DNA of 25,523 bases, taken from the NCBI GenBank assembly GCA_002245135.1, contig NGBS01000629.1:1-25523 (forward strand), read 5' to 3'. The DNA comes from Proteromonas lacertae. Lineage: Eukaryota > Sar > Bigyra > Opalinata > Proteromonadidae. The position numbers were made by a program, and so were the translations under genes. The notes under the pieces are model-generated. The model was given only the letters and a program-made list of their open reading frames with translations, ran no database searches and had not been told where the DNA came from. Below are positions 25,465 to 25,523 of this stretch, piece after piece (within the stretch, counting starts at the first letter, position 1; each line of letters begins with the position of its first letter).

Positions 25465-25523
25465 GGTTAGGGTTAGGGTTAGGGTTAGGGTTAGGGTTAG
25501 GGTTAGGGTTTAGGTTAGGGGTT
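25088..25523 (+). repeat. Telomeric repeat array (TTAGGG)n, chromosome right end
   Basis: About 72 head-to-tail TTAGGG units with the G-rich strand running 5'-3' to the window edge, as at a right-hand chromosome end. The array is near-perfect until about 25440, where a TTTAGGG variant occurs; another irregular stretch lies in the last ~20 bases and may be sequencing noise. It starts directly after a short AT-rich leader (TTTCATAG), with no subtelomeric satellite between it and the GT2 gene. Confidence 0.97.

Overview
This window is the right-hand end of a eukaryotic chromosome. The last ~435 bases are a (TTAGGG)n telomere with its G-rich strand running toward the window edge. Inside it lies an AT-rich subtelomere, and further in are two virus-like elements of the Polinton/Maverick (adintovirus-like) class. 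The species cannot be fixed from sequence. TTAGGG telomeres, AT-rich mostly intronless genes, a pogo/Tigger-type transposon and Polintons fit a fungus or protist. The subtelomeric glycan genes end with all three standard stop codons.

Region 1 (1 to ~9850) is most of a Polinton-type element, cut by the left window edge. It carries a retroviral-type integrase, an adenain-like cysteine protease, a packaging ATPase, a major capsid region, a penton (minor capsid) region, and two small basic proteins whose Gly-Gly-x-Phe-Trp helices resemble adenovirus pVI. Several unrecognised acidic, basic or membrane proteins make up the rest. A shared AT-rich motif lies about 40-50 bases before several start codons. 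The element looks broken in a few places (about four).

Region 2 (~10030 to ~16350) is a second element of the same broad family, with visibly higher GC and different codon use. It has its own capsid region, ATPase region and Phe-Trp basic protein. It is more broken (at least eight places), and no integrase, protease or polymerase is visible. A pair of 40-base repeats with nested palindromes (9881-9968) sits at the junction of the two elements.

Region 3 (~16350-19890) is AT-rich. It holds a decayed unrecognised gene and an inactive pogo/Tigger-like DNA transposon with short inverted ends.

Region 4 (19970-25020) is a subtelomeric cluster of five glycan-modification genes: an FkbM-type methyltransferase, two predicted type II membrane glycosyltransferases, a fucosyltransferase-like gene with a possible 25-nt intron, and a GT2 glycosyltransferase that lacks a normal start close to the telomere. 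Together they suggest a variable surface-glycan repertoire at the chromosome end.
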